This document shows positions 47,559 through 59,105 of a stretch of 64,000 nucleotides of DNA, one piece after another. The translations under genes were made by a program, and so were the position numbers. The notes under the pieces are model-generated. The model saw only the letters and a list, made by a program, of their open reading frames with translations. It did no database searches and was not told the origin of the DNA. Source of the stretch: Euphorbia lathyris (lineage: Eukaryota > Streptophyta > Magnoliopsida > Malpighiales > Euphorbiaceae); contig NC_088914.1 of assembly GCF_963576675.1 (NCBI RefSeq), positions 84,070,441-84,134,440 on the forward strand, given 5' to 3'. Each line of letters starts with the position of its first letter. Positions within the stretch are counted from its first letter, which is position 1.

Positions 47559-47960
47559 TTTCCGTCGTGCTTTGCTTCCCCCTCTCTGTTTCTCTGCCGC
47601 GTGCGTTGGTCGGTAAGAGAAACGCAGCCACAAATTTGGGGTTAGGCCCAGTTACTTTTCCTGGGCTTTGGCCCTCTAATTTGGCCCATAGTTATAAAAA
47701 TTTATTATTTTGAATTTCGGATTTTACAAATTATTATTTGCCTTTTATAATTATATATATCCTCTCACATTTGGCTAAAGTGCAGAAATGTCCATAATGT
47801 TTATAGTTAGGAGCAATTTTTCTATCACAGTAGAAGTTGTTGAACAACCTCGGCCCGTATCTTGGAGTATTATTGGACAACTACTTACCCAATGAAGTTT
47901 CAAAGTCCCTATTAAGAAGAATACCTTTGCAAACTTATGGAGGCCACTAAAAGGGCTGTA

Positions 47961-48123
47961 CAGTAAAACCTCTATATAGGAATACATTTGAGACTGGACT
48001 ATTTGTATAATAATTGAAAGGTTATTACTAAATAGAGTTTGGTAATAGAGGTTATTACGAAGTTGGGATCGAGTTTTTTTATAACAAAATAGAGGTTAGT
48101 ATTCCTATATAAAGATTTTACTG
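47961..48123. mobile_element. Emigrant-like MITE
   Basis: 163 bp bounded by CAGTAAAACCTCTATATAGG and its inverse ending TTTTACTG, flanked by TA dinucleotides (47959-47960, 48124-48125). This is the TIR style and TA target site of Emigrant, the pogo-like plant MITEs. Confidence 0.8.
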
Positions 48124-49564
48124 TATAACGAAGACTTGAGTCCGAACTTGTTTAGATTTGATTCTTTTCATCATTTGGAGAGGGAAAAGGTGATTCGCAG
48201 AGGCTCGTGGATGTATGAATAACACCTGCTAATTCTCAACCGTAAACACAATAGAATTCTTCATTCAAGTTTTTTACCTCTTCATGGGTTTATGTTTGAG
48301 AGGGTGGCTATAAGTGTTAGGAATTTTCTTGGTACTTTTGTTGAAACTGATGCAAACAATTTTTCAGGTTTCGGTAGGACATATATAAATAACTTCACCT
48401 AAAACCATCGATTCTCACCGTCCACCATTCTTTGCAAGAACTTCTCATATTTCCTTGCCCAATAGAAACAAGCCCAACTACCATACAAAGCTACAACTCT
48501 TAGTGACTCACCTGCTAGATGCCATTAGAGCCCATCTGCTAGGTGTTGTGGTCGGATACAAATAACACTTGTAGGTCTTCAGTTGGTTCTACCTAGTTCA
48601 AACTATGACGCTGTCACGTGGTGCATCCTGCCATATAGCAAGCATGCTGTCAAATGTTCTCGTTTCATTAGATTTGAGGTGTTCGGACCTCTGAAGTGTC
48701 AGGTTGCACACCTTTTTCTTGCGAAACCATTTATCTTGATCCAACGGTTGTTCCTTTTTAACCGTACGGAAGGTGGAGATCCTTCCACGTGGTTCAAAGG
48801 TACCGTTCGTGTCTTGAGAAAATATTCCTTTTTTTCGTATCAGACGACTCCTGTGAATCTTCTAGATCCAAAGAAAGACATTGATCCACGTGTAAAATAT
48901 GTTTCTATGAGATATTCTTTAGAATATTAAAAATATATATACTTTAGTCACTTTCTTTCCATTTCTAATATGAGATTCAATTAATTCACACTTCTTATTA
49001 TCATCCTTTAGTTCGCTAACTGCTCAAACCTTCTACCCTAACCGCTCTCATGGAGTGATTCAAATCTTTTTGGTACATGTTGGAAATATTTTGTTACATG
49101 AGTTGTATATTATATTATTTTTTCTTTTTTTTCTTTTAAAAGATTATATTATTTTTCCTTTGAAGTATATATTATTGAGTAGAATAATAATATGCTTTTT
49201 GCTACTGAATATACTAATTAATTTATAACTATAGTATCCATGGAGTCCAATTTGGACAAGACAACAACAACTACCATTAGAGAAAGAAAAAGAAATATAA
49301 AAATGCAATAATGGAGTTCAAAAGTTCCTCATACTTTGCCTTTGCCCCCACTACCATAGTTTCCCCTCTTTTATCAAAAAACAAAAGCCACCATTTTTAA
49401 TTTTTTAAAGGTATCAGCTTTCTGATTTCCACAGGAATATGCATTGCATTTCATGGATCTCTCTATCTCTTTCTTTTCTCTACAAATTGCCACTTTTTTA
49501 TTACTTTCTACTGTAAAATCAAAATCAAAATCCCTAAATTATCAAATTCAAAACCCCTAAATTA
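48124..49564. other. Intergenic, no gene recognised
   Basis: Between the methyltransferase and IDD genes. A 115-codon frame at 48583-48930 shows no family. The stretch 48950-49060 resembles 63440-63560 (tccatttctaat, ttctaccc), so it is a dispersed repeat. Confidence 0.45.
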
Positions 49565-51528
49565 TCAAATCCACCCATTGATTGTAGATGGATTACAAAT
49601 TGCTTGCTGCTGCATTCCAACACCAAGAAAGTCTCTAGTTTGCCCTCCTCCTGGTGCTACTGAACTATCTTGCTCACTGTTTTGCAGTTTTTGGCGTTTG
49701 ATTGGTGGATACATTTGAAATTGATTAATCTCTAAATCATGATCTGATCCATATAATCCACAGAATTTGTAATTATTATTCCCTTGATCTTGAACTAATT
49801 GGGGGCTACTGCTGCTGCATTTTAAGCCAAAACTTGCTAGAAAAGATGGGTCAGATGAAGTTGCACCAATTTGTGCAGCTTTTTGCAGTAAAGCTGTGGC
49901 TGACATGCTTGCTGAATTGGGGCAGTGGTGGTGGTGGTGGGATTGTTGTTGTGTGCTAAATAAAGAAGGGACACTCACCAGTTGTTGAAGAACTTCTGCT
50001 TCCTTTACATGATTGTCTGATGTAATCAGATGATCATCTTGAGAATTGGAAGAATCAGGGATTGCCCAATTGAAGTCATGAGGGGGGTAATCAGAGGGTT
50101 GTGGAGGAGGGTCATTGAAAATTTGGTAATTTGGGGTTTGGGTTAGGGTTTGGTTCATCCATAAAGAGAGTCCTTTGCTTGTGTGGAGGTCATTGGTGGG
50201 GGTGGTTGTGATAGGTTTGAAGATTGAGGAGAAATGTTGTGATAAGTTAGGGTTTAGTGGAGCTCCTCCGATTAAATGATGATAGTTGAAATTTGGGGTT
50301 AATCCATTTATGTTTGTTACTGCATTTACTCTTGCTGTTTCTTCTGCTAATGCATCACAAAATGCTCTGTGAGTGATGAAGCTGTCTCTCCTGTAAACAT
50401 CGTTTGGTTAGAATTGACAAACAACTGCTAATAGTTATAGGAGAAATTCTAATGTAATTTCAAAGTAATATGCCCGATCAATGAATTAATGTCAGTTGCA
50501 CGTTTTTATTTCTTAACACTAATCATTAATGCATCCCTATTTCAATTAATAAGATGTATTACTATGCTTTTAATTCTTCACACTAATTATCTATGCATCC
50601 GTGTTTCAATTGGTAAGATGTATTACTTTAAGTAGAAGTTCACATGCTACCAACAATAGTATACAATAAATAACGGGTAATTTTACACTCATAGCTACAG
50701 AACTCCATTCATTTTCCCGGTATGATCAGTCAACTTCTAAAAATAACATAAAAATCTATCAACTTTATACTTTCCAACACTATGGTCATTGAACAAAGGC
50801 CTCAAAATGACTGTTGACGGTCTCAAAATAGAAACTTATTGCAATTAAAGTTGTTTACAACCACATTTATCATGGAACCACATCTTTTTTATTTTCCAAA
50901 ATCACTGGATAAGCTTTCTCTCTTTAAATATTCATTTTTTATCTCCTAATCAAAGTTGGTTAGAATATCATCAATTCTTGAAATTTTCTATTTTTAGGTC
51001 ATCAACTGTCATATGAGGCGTTAATTGAAGTTTAGTTACCATAAAGTTGAGACTTTTATGTTGCATTTTGAAATTCAGTAGTCATACACTATGAAAATGA
51101 ATAAATTTTTTGTTACCACAGTTGTAATTTACCCATCTAACATGCTCTGGTACCATATGTAAAAAAACTATTTACTGCAAAACTTTTCAGTTGGTAAATA
51201 AAGAAAACATGTAATGAGAAAAAGGAAATATATTGTGGAAAATGTTTGTCTTTGTATACCCATAACTACATGCCTTTTTCTTTTCTTTTCTTTCTTTCTC
51301 CAAATCAGAGAAAAGAAAGTGCACAGACAAACATGTCATAGCCACAAAAATCACTATCATGCCTACTTAATAACATTTTTTCTATTGACTATATTGTGCA
51401 CATAAATAAATAAATATGTAAATGAATAAAATAATAAATAAAAACAAGTGACAATGCTATATATACCTATTTTATCTAGCAAAACATTTGAATATTATAA
51501 ATCATTTTAACTAAAACTTAAAAGTATA

Positions 51529-51577
<49 letters not shown>

Positions 51578-53092
51578 CACATACGAATGTTTTTTAGAGT
51601 TAAAATGTGTACAAAATAGACTCATATAGAAATTTCATTAACAAATAGAATGATCATAATTTAAACTCTTGTTCCCTTAATTAAAAGAGTAATATCAAAA
51701 CAATAGACCTAAAAACTTAGTTTAATGAATGAGATTAAAAAATAGTTTTGTCCAGTATCTCTCACAATAAGTACAAAGTATTTTGTTAAATTATTTATTA
51801 TATATTATTATTCACGGAAAATTTTAAGGTACTCCTAGAATAATACTTTCGACCAATGAATTCACGACACATGCATATATAGTTTTTTTTCCACTAATCA
51901 TGGCTATATAGTGGAATTTAAAATGATTTTCATTGGTCGGGACTATTACTACTGGAGTACTGTAAAAAATTTCAAAATTCAGACATCACATCATACAGTG
52001 TTTGTTCATAAATAGGTTGAATTTTATTTCATGTTTGAATTTTTTTTTTCTAAAAAAAACCATCATTTAACTCAAAACTTTAAATATTGACATACAAAGC
52101 CTTTGAGAAGTAAATGAATTCATTTTTTACTTGATAACCCACTTAACTCAAAAGCTTAAATATCCCGACTATCAGTCTCGACTTACGATTAGATAGTGAG
52201 CTTATTATAAAATTCTACAGTAGTCCGAGACCAGCCCATATATGTAAACTATTAGAGATTAATATAAGATATATGATTGAGCCTTAACTATCTGCTCAAA
52301 TTTTTAGTTCAATCAGTTCCTTGACATAAACATCTGAACGATCTAAGACCAATTTGGTCCGGAACATTTTAGAAATTTTAAAATTGATTTATGACATAGA
52401 TTAGAAGAAAGAAATGTAAAATGCAAGTATAGGTACCTTGAAAACAAAGTGCCACAATCACATTTATACTCTCTAGTGCCACAAGTTTTGGAGTGAGCTT
52501 TCCAATCAGATTGAACAGCATATCTCTTTGAACATTTCTCACACTTCCATTTTTTCTCACCATGCTTTCTGCAAAAGTGCTTCTTTATGCCAGTTAAATC
52601 TCCGAGAGCTCTCGATGGATGATGATGTACACACGTCTTTTCGGGGCAAACATATACGCGTTTTCTCACTTCTTTACTACTTCTCTGCTTCAACTTCCAT
52701 GGAAGATTATGCCCTCTTCTATGAAGTTGCAAATTTTGATCTCTTTGAAATCCTTTCCCACATATTTCACATAAAAATCTGTTTGTTGCCATTAGAGTTT
52801 TTGGTGATAAAGCTATCACTTCTGCTTCAGGATCTGCATATACCAATCAAAAAAATACTTAACTTTGAATATACTAGTCTTTGATTCCCCAACATAAAGC
52901 TATGTTGCACAGAAACAGAAACAGAAACGAAAAACGCTACTGAAGAGGAGTTTCCGTGCAACACAGATGAAAAAGAAACTTGCCTGGGGTTCCGGGGAGA
53001 TTTCTCTTCTTCTTAATAGCAACAGGATTAGATCCACAAAGTGGGTTTTGATCAACAAAACCATTAGTACTTGAAATAGCTAGTTCATCCAT
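49565..53092 (-). CDS. INDETERMINATE DOMAIN (IDD) C2H2 zinc-finger transcription factor
   Basis: A plant nuclear regulator with the four-finger ID domain. Three exons: 53092-52984, 52833-52437, 50390-49565, giving 443 residues in frame. Exon 1 begins MDELAISSTNGFV and carries a KKKR nuclear signal. Finger 1 is FLCEICGKGFQRDQNLQLHRRGHN, finger 2 YVCPEKTC...HFCRKHG, finger 3 WKCEKCSKRYAVQSDWKAH, finger 4 (C2HC) YKCDCGTLFS/RRDSFITHRAFC, split by intron 2. The C-terminal tail has the conserved MSATALLQKAAQIGA and TRDFLGV motifs of IDDs that interact with partners such as DELLA or SCR. Intron 1 starts GC rather than GT (CCAG|GCAAGT). Intron 2 (2,046 bp) holds a MITE and an (AAT)n tract. Confidence 0.94.
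50675..51134. mobile_element. MITE in IDD intron 2
   Basis: Left gggtaatttta... and right ...tgtaatttaccc are inverted over about 100 bases (shared ttcattttc and aacataaaa.tctcaact). No clear target duplication. Its centre resembles those at 32225 and 58660. Confidence 0.7.
51531..51574. repeat. (AAT)n microsatellite
   Basis: About 14-15 units within IDD intron 2. Confidence 0.95.
52900..52966. mobile_element. Short relative of the CTATGTTGCA MITE in IDD intron 1
   Basis: 67 bp with termini CTATGTTGCAC and GTGCAACACAG; same family style as 34720-34880, deleted in the middle. No exact duplication seen. Confidence 0.6.
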
Positions 53093-53889
53093 ATTAGAAA
53101 AGATAAAGATTTGATTTTTATGATTTGATCAATCTTATTAGCTAAAATAAGATGAACCCAGATAAGAAAAACTAATTGGGTATGTAATTAAGAGAAAACC
53201 CAATTGAAAAGATGCTTTCTTAGTATATGGGTATGATGAGATGAGAACCCTAGCTAAGAGCAACATAAGATATATGCAAGTTTCTCTCTCTATCTCTATA
53301 TATTGGTGCAGTCATTTAAAATAAAACTTTATGACTAGGTGAGAAATTAGAATAGAATAATGATAATTTTGGGGAGATGGTGAAAAAGTTAAAGTTGAGA
53401 TGTTGGAGATGAAGAAGGATGGATGAAAGGTGCATGATGACACATATGATGAGGTTGTGCAAAAAAGCTAAGCTCTATGCCTTTTCTATTTGGAATGATT
53501 ATCCCATAATTTGTTTGCTTTTTGTTTTCTTAATTTTATAATCACCTATACTTGTTATTTAAATATTATGTATGGGAGGACAAACATTAATTAAAATGTT
53601 AATTATATTTCTATAAAGTATTCATAAAAATGTGTTTGTAAAACAAAGGCTAAGAGCTAGTTGTAGATGGGTTATCCTATGTATAAATGTAGATATTTCC
53701 ATTAAGTCTTGATTAAAAAGTATAATTGACTTGTTTTTATTTGGTTTTCTTTTTTCTAGTAGCTAGCTTAGCTATAATTATGAGAGAGACTAACCATGCA
53801 AGAAATAATTTAGTTAATTATATATTAGTCACTACAAATGTTATTTAGTTTGCTTAATTTCACTAGTAAATTTGATTACGTTAGAAAAA
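53093..53889. other. IDD upstream region
   Basis: 5' leader and promoter of the IDD gene; contains CT-rich tracts (53281-53310). Nothing else recognised. Confidence 0.4.
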
Positions 53890-54405
53890 CAAGGCCGCCT
53901 GGATTGCCTAGATCCTACCTAAACGTTCGAAATTGAGAACCCGTCTCAATTTTCTCTGATTAGTCCCTCTGGACATTTTCTTAACCCCTAGGCGGTTTTT
54001 AGCCGCATGGATCCGTCTAGGCCGTATAGATGACGGCTAGGCTCCGCCTAAGCAACGATGAACGGAAACATTTTTTTTATTATGAATTTTTTTTTTCTTT
54101 AATATAATTCACGTTTGAGTTGTTTTAATGATATTGTTATTGAAATGTTGATGTTTGCATATTTTGAAAGATATATATTACAAATATACATGTTTTTCTT
54201 ATTAAATAATTTTATATTATTGTTTTTAGATGGGTTAATTACAAAAATGGGTCAAATGGGAGGCTCATTTACATATTTAACCCATTTACTCAACCTACTA
54301 CATATCTAGGCTGATTTTGTGTGACTTTCCCATAATACCCTCAATATTTACGTGCGTCTCGTCCCCTCCCGTCTGACTTCGCAGATTCCATATTATGCAA
54401 AGCCC

Positions 54406-54563
54406 GCGAAGCTAATGTTTGGGTTTACTTGATGAATTTAATTAGCATATGTGAAGCCTGCGAAGCTAATATTTGGTTTACTTGATAAATTTCATTAGCA
54501 TATGCGAAGCCTGCGAAGCTAAAGTTTGATTTACTTGATGAATTTAATTCGCATATGCGAAGC
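54406..54563. repeat. 53-bp tandem repeat, three copies
   Basis: Unit gcgaagctaatgtttgg...agcatatgcgaagcct inside the MULE-like element, period 53-54 bp. Confidence 0.85.
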
Positions 54564-54749
54564 TTGGATGTGTTTTGAAGCTAATTCGCGAAGTGGTATA
54601 TAACAAAAAATGACAAACAACAACGAATTCTAACATTAAAATCATAACATTATCAAAATTTATAATAAGATTGCCACAATAACAACATTAAAATCACAAC
54701 AACATCAAAATTTACAACAAGATTGCCACAATAAACTCCTAACAAAGCA

Positions 54750-55060
54750 CATTTTCTCCTAAAATGGTTGGTTATGAGAGATTGTGCCAATAATCCGGTA
54801 CCAATTTTGAAGTAGATGAGTAATCTTGGTGTGCACCATGAGACACATCCATCCCAAAAGGTCTGGACTTCCATTTCTCATCCCAAAAGGTCTGGACTTC
54901 CTGTAGAGAAGTTCAGACCTTTTGGGATGAGAAATGGAAGTCCAAACCTTTTGGGATGGATGTGTCCCATGGTGCACACCAAGATTACTCATCCGCTTCA
55001 AAATTGGTACCGGATTATTGGCACAATCTCTCCTAACCAACCATTTTAGGAGTGAATGTG
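54750..55060. repeat. Near-perfect palindrome with 150-bp arms
   Basis: Arms 54750-54900 and 54911-55060 are inverted copies with a loop of about 10 bases. Each arm itself contains a direct repeat of atcccaaaaggt...ggac. A transcript through it would form a long hairpin. Confidence 0.92.
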
Positions 55061-56133
55061 TCAATCTTGAGGGAAATTTCTCCCTGTACGGGAAGGAAAG
55101 TTATCTCCCCTGTATCTGAAGATGCCGCCTTCTAGAAAGAGATGTTATAATCAACCACCTTCAGAAAAAATTAATCGTGTTAGGCAGGGAAAAAGACGAT
55201 TTTGGCTTCGCGAAATGAGGATTAGCGAAGCATGCGAATGTAAATGTGCAGGGAACGAGGTGATTTTACTTCGCTAATCGATGTTTTTGCGAGGTATGCG
55301 AGGTCTGAAACGTGACGATCTACGTCGCATATCGATGCTTTCACGAAGTCTGCGAGTCAAATCATGAACTTTTCTACTCGCAAACTTCGCGAACTAATCG
55401 ATTCGCGAAGTAGATCCACACGTTTCAGGCTCTTTCTCTTCGCAAATCTTCACGAAATCATCGACTACGCGAAGTGTATTCATGAAAAAACGCAGAAAAA
55501 ACAACAGATACTTACATTTTTCGCGTCTTTCACCCTTAAAATAACAATATAATAAACTAGGAAAAACGAAGGAAATAATGTAGAATAACCATTTCTTTAA
55601 TGGTAACAAGAAGAAAGAAACCAAGTAACGAGCAGGAACAGGAAGATGAAGAACCATGGCTTCGTTTTCTAGGATTAGAAAGTTGCATAATCAAGAGATG
55701 AAGAGAGAAAAAAGAGAAATTCATTGTAATTTGGCGAAATGGTGCAGATTTCGTGCAATTTAAAGGAAGATAGGAAGATCAAAAGTCTTGAAATCATTAA
55801 TGGATGAGCCAACTTTTTGCGTAACCAAGGAGATGAGGGGGAGCGTCCGTTCGCATTGTGGAAAGTGGGAATATTAGGGGTATTATGGAAAAGTCACACA
55901 AAATTAGTCTAGATATGTAGTAGGTTGAGTAAATGGGTTAAATATGTAAATGAGCCTCCCATTTGACCTAGTTTTGTAATTTTCCCTTTATAGATAGTAT
56001 AATATATATTTTAATTGAATTTATATATGTAACAATTTGTTAGTTAACAAATAAAAAATACAAAAATATAATTCCGATTAATTCTTAAGGGCACTGTCCG
56101 TCCGACTAACGCCTAGAGTTTTTTACAACCTTG

Positions 56134-56940
56134 CATATAATATTAGAAAATAAAATTGAGAAGCGCTATCTATGGAGATATAGTCCGTATTGGATTAGGA
56201 ATTGTCATAAGATCAGTGTGGACTAGCCGTCTGCCTTCGTGATTTAGTTATGTCTCTTTCTTTAGGCCAATGGTCGTTTTCTATACGCATTGTACAACTT
56301 GAGGGGTAATGGAGAATACAGTCTCGACTAATAGTCCATCTGGATTTTGGAAATTTCATCAGTTTGGAATTAGCAGTACATATTGGATTAGGATTGTGTC
56401 TTAGACTAACAGTTTGATTCGACTTAGTTTCTCAATTAACCTATGTTAATGTATGAATGTGTGAATATTTCAGATATATTATCATACTATCTACATAGTA
56501 AGACTTTTATCTAGTGATGCCCTCCTTTTTTTTTTACGTGAATTCAATTAATCAGTTTGAAATTGATTCTACAACTTTTACACGGTCTCTTTTCTAATTG
56601 AGATATTTTTCATCTAAACTACAAATATCATTATGAAACAATAGTTAAGCTCTTTATTCCTCCTCGTAGATATATTTAACAAAAAATCAAATTTAATATC
56701 TTTTTCATAAATTCAGGTTGTATACATTAAAATTTGAACTCGAGATTAAATTTAAATAAATAGAATACCTAAAAATAGCTAGTTTATGCTTCAAACCTTA
56801 GGCATCTAGTAAAGTAATTAGGCAACACCTAACTCAACATGTCCAACTAGTAGTTGCCTCCAAAGTTTGAAATTTCAAGTTTGGTCTACTTCTAATTTTC
56901 CATGCCCTATAATATAATAGATGCAAGAAAAATTTCCCCA
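56134..56940. other. Intergenic, no gene recognised
   Basis: AT-rich, with a stretch at 56190-56420 that looks like a degraded repeat (agtccgtattggattagg recurs in altered form). Nothing coding. Confidence 0.4.
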
Positions 56941-56944
56941 CTAT

Positions 56945-57052
56945 AAAAAAGGGCGGCCCGGTCGCATTGGCAAGAGGCCGCTCCTAAGACTCGAACCCGT
57001 GACCTCTGGTCACACGGCAACAACGTTTTACCGTTGCGCCAAGGCTCGCCCT
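56945..57052 (-). mobile_element. tRNA-derived SINE (truncated, Au-like)
   Basis: On the minus strand the head reads GGGCGAGCCTTGGCGCAACG, with box A (TGGCGCAACGGTA, 57029-57041) and box B (GGTTCGAGTC, 56988-56997), then a short body ending in a T run. This is the head of the widespread plant Au-type SINEs. It lacks the clover-leaf acceptor pairing of a functional tRNA. Confidence 0.75.
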
Positions 57053-57065
57053 CTATACAAACATA

Positions 57066-57113
57066 AAATAAATAAATAAATAAATAAATAATCTTTCATA
57101 TATATATATATAT
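57066..57113. repeat. (AAAT)n and (AT)n microsatellites
   Basis: About six aaat units followed by a short tatata run. Confidence 0.85.
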
Positions 57114-57534
57114 AATTACTTAATTTCTTGAGTATTTTTTTACAAGAACATTTGAGCACTAATTAGGTCTTACAAGGAATTAAATATTAATTGAAGAAAA
57201 GCTATATATTACCGATTAAGGTTAGATTGAGTGGTTAAGGATCTCAAGTTCAAGTTGTTTAGATTTCGAGTGTCAGTCCTAACGTACATAGAAAACTTTG
57301 ATTAGGGTAGGATCTACCTAAAAGGTGTCTGATGAGTCTCTAACGAGCCCCGAACTGAGAAATCAAATAAACTATAAAAAAAAAGAAATTATATATTTAT
57401 ATGAAAAATAGAAAAGAAAAGAAAAAGGAAAGTAGAAATAATGGGAGAAAGTGAGTGGTGATGATATGAAAAAAGCAAGAAGATGGATTATTATGTTGTT
57501 TTTGTCAAAAAAAAGAGAAGTGAACATGTCTCTG

Positions 57535-57580
57535 ACTGAGTTGAGTTGAGTGTGACTTCTTCCACTCAACTCAACTCAGT
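57535..57580. other. Perfect 18-bp hairpin
   Basis: ACTGAGTTGAGTTGAGTG (57535-57552) and CACTCAACTCAACTCAGT (57563-57580) pair perfectly around a 10-base loop. Arms are themselves built of a gagtt repeat. Function unknown. Confidence 0.85.
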
Positions 57581-58659
57581 ACTTCTTTTCTTTTAACCTC
57601 ATTTTCCACAAAAAGTTATCTTTTCTCATCATTTCATCCTGTTTTCTTCAACCCTTATGGTCAAATTTTCATATCTCTTCAAATTAAGTCTTTTCCACAC
57701 CACTTTCATACCCTACAAATATTTGGTGATTCATTTTGATTTTTCCTCTAAATAAGTAATTTATTCTAATTCAAATTATATCCAAATATAATGTTTAGTT
57801 ATAAATTTTTTCCATTATAGTGTTAAAAAAAACGTACAACCAATATTATCGTTTCTACATAATTGTTTCTTATTAGTTGATTAATTATTAATGTTTTGAT
57901 AAAATTATGATTAATTGATGTTGTTAATATATAAAATCTAATATGAACCTTTTTTAAATTAATTAATAAACAAATTATAAAAATTATAATACACAAATTA
58001 ATAAAAAATAATTAAATAATTAAATTAAAAAAATCATAATTTCACGAAACACTTCAAAAATGAGATTTTCGTGAAAAACTTCAAAATGCTAATGTCTTTA
58101 TGGAAAAAGCTAAAAGTTGGTGTTGTATAAACCTAGCCAAACACCATATTTCTTGCGGTTTAAAATGAAACGTCAAACGCTGCTCTGAAATGCTGAAACA
58201 AACACTTTCTATATCTGATTTCTTTTAATTAGATTTTTTTAAGGAATATTTCTAAAAAACATTGTTTTGAGAAAAAAATCCATTTAAATTTACATTAGTT
58301 TCTGAGTCTAATATATATTATATATATAATCATAAATAAGTTTTCTGTTTAAAAAATAATAATTTTTTTTATAAGAAAAATAATAATTTTCTTGGTTATA
58401 AATATTTTTACAGATCTGCCATGCACGTACATCCATGCATGTGTCCATCTGTCAAAGAAGCTAAAATCTAAAAGAAACGACGAAAATAACTTCATAAAAT
58501 AGGGAATAATCATCTTTAATTAATTAATAATGACAGTAAAGGTACACCCCTTGTTCAAACCTTCAAATTTTGACTCCAAAACCGTATTAATTACTGTATA
58601 ATTATTGGTTAATTTCAATTATTTTTAATTAATATTGTTATTATTCTGTTAATTATATG
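57581..58659. other. Intergenic, no gene recognised
   Basis: Very AT-rich; simple-sequence tracts only. Confidence 0.45.
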
Positions 58660-59105
58660 TAGGGTTAGCAGATAGGCATCTGTGGTATATTTTTCGCAAA
58701 CAAAATCCTGCTGTTTGCAAAATTTTGCATTTGGATTCACGTTGTCAAAATTTGGCCGATAACGACCTCAAAATGAAAATTTTCAAGAGTTAAATGATAT
58801 TTTAAACAATTTTAATTTTTCTGACTTTTTAGATTTAAAGTCATTTTAATTAGGTGTTTTTTTTAATGAGGGAGAAAGTTAATGCTTAGAGAGAGAAAAC
58901 TCCAAAAATGATGAGTTTGAAAAATTAAAAATATGATTTTATAGTAAATATGATACATAACAACTTTAATTCTTGAAAATTTTCATTTTGAGATCGTTAT
59001 AGGTCAAATTTATCAAAGTAATAAAAAAAATTTACAAATCACATAATTGCATTTGCAAAAATTTTTATCACAAGTACTCATCTGCAAATTGGTAAAACCA
59101 CGATT
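58660..59105. mobile_element. MITE-like inverted repeat
   Basis: ctcaaaatgaaaattttcaa near 58770 recurs inverted near 58975, and the outer parts (gtttgcaaaattttgc / gcatttgcaaaaattttt) also pair. No duplication found. Confidence 0.6.

Larger units (their letters stand above)
54232..55986. mobile_element. MULE-like non-autonomous element with large internal palindrome
   Basis: 1755 bp. TIRs of about 130 bases: left begins gggttaattacaaaaatggg; right, inverted, begins gggaaaattacaaaactagg. Both contain caaatgggaggctcatttac. Flanks TTTTTAGAT (54223-54231) and TTTATAGAT (55987-55995) match at 8 of 9 positions, a MULE-type 9-bp duplication. Inside are a 53-bp tandem repeat, a palindrome of about 310 bp (54750-55060), and many gcgaag motifs in the right half. 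No transposase; the frames in the palindrome mirror one another and are not genes. Confidence 0.85.
53890..56133. mobile_element. hAT-like relic with CAAGG...CCTTG ends, hosting a MULE
   Basis: Left end caaggccgcctgg with gcctaggcggtttttagccg (53988-54007), right end acgcctagagttttttacaaccttg. Ends pair only at CAAGG/CCTTG and no duplication is visible, so this is tentative. The element at 54232-55986 lies inside it. Confidence 0.35.

Noticed and set aside
47559..47633. N-terminal extension of the methyltransferase
   Set aside because: Open, but relatives start at MKFTDSP and the extra residues show no similarity.
48583..48930. 115-codon frame
   Set aside because: No recognisable domain and in repeat-rich intergenic DNA.
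54759..55119. Four frames of 60-100 codons with GVHHxTHPSQKVW
   Set aside because: They mirror each other across the palindrome, so they are structural by-products.
56945..57052. tRNA gene
   Set aside because: Boxes A and B are present, but no acceptor stem pairing and the head matches an Au-type SINE.
57535..57580. microRNA precursor
   Set aside because: The stem is too short (18 bp), with repetitive arms and no known miRNA sequence.
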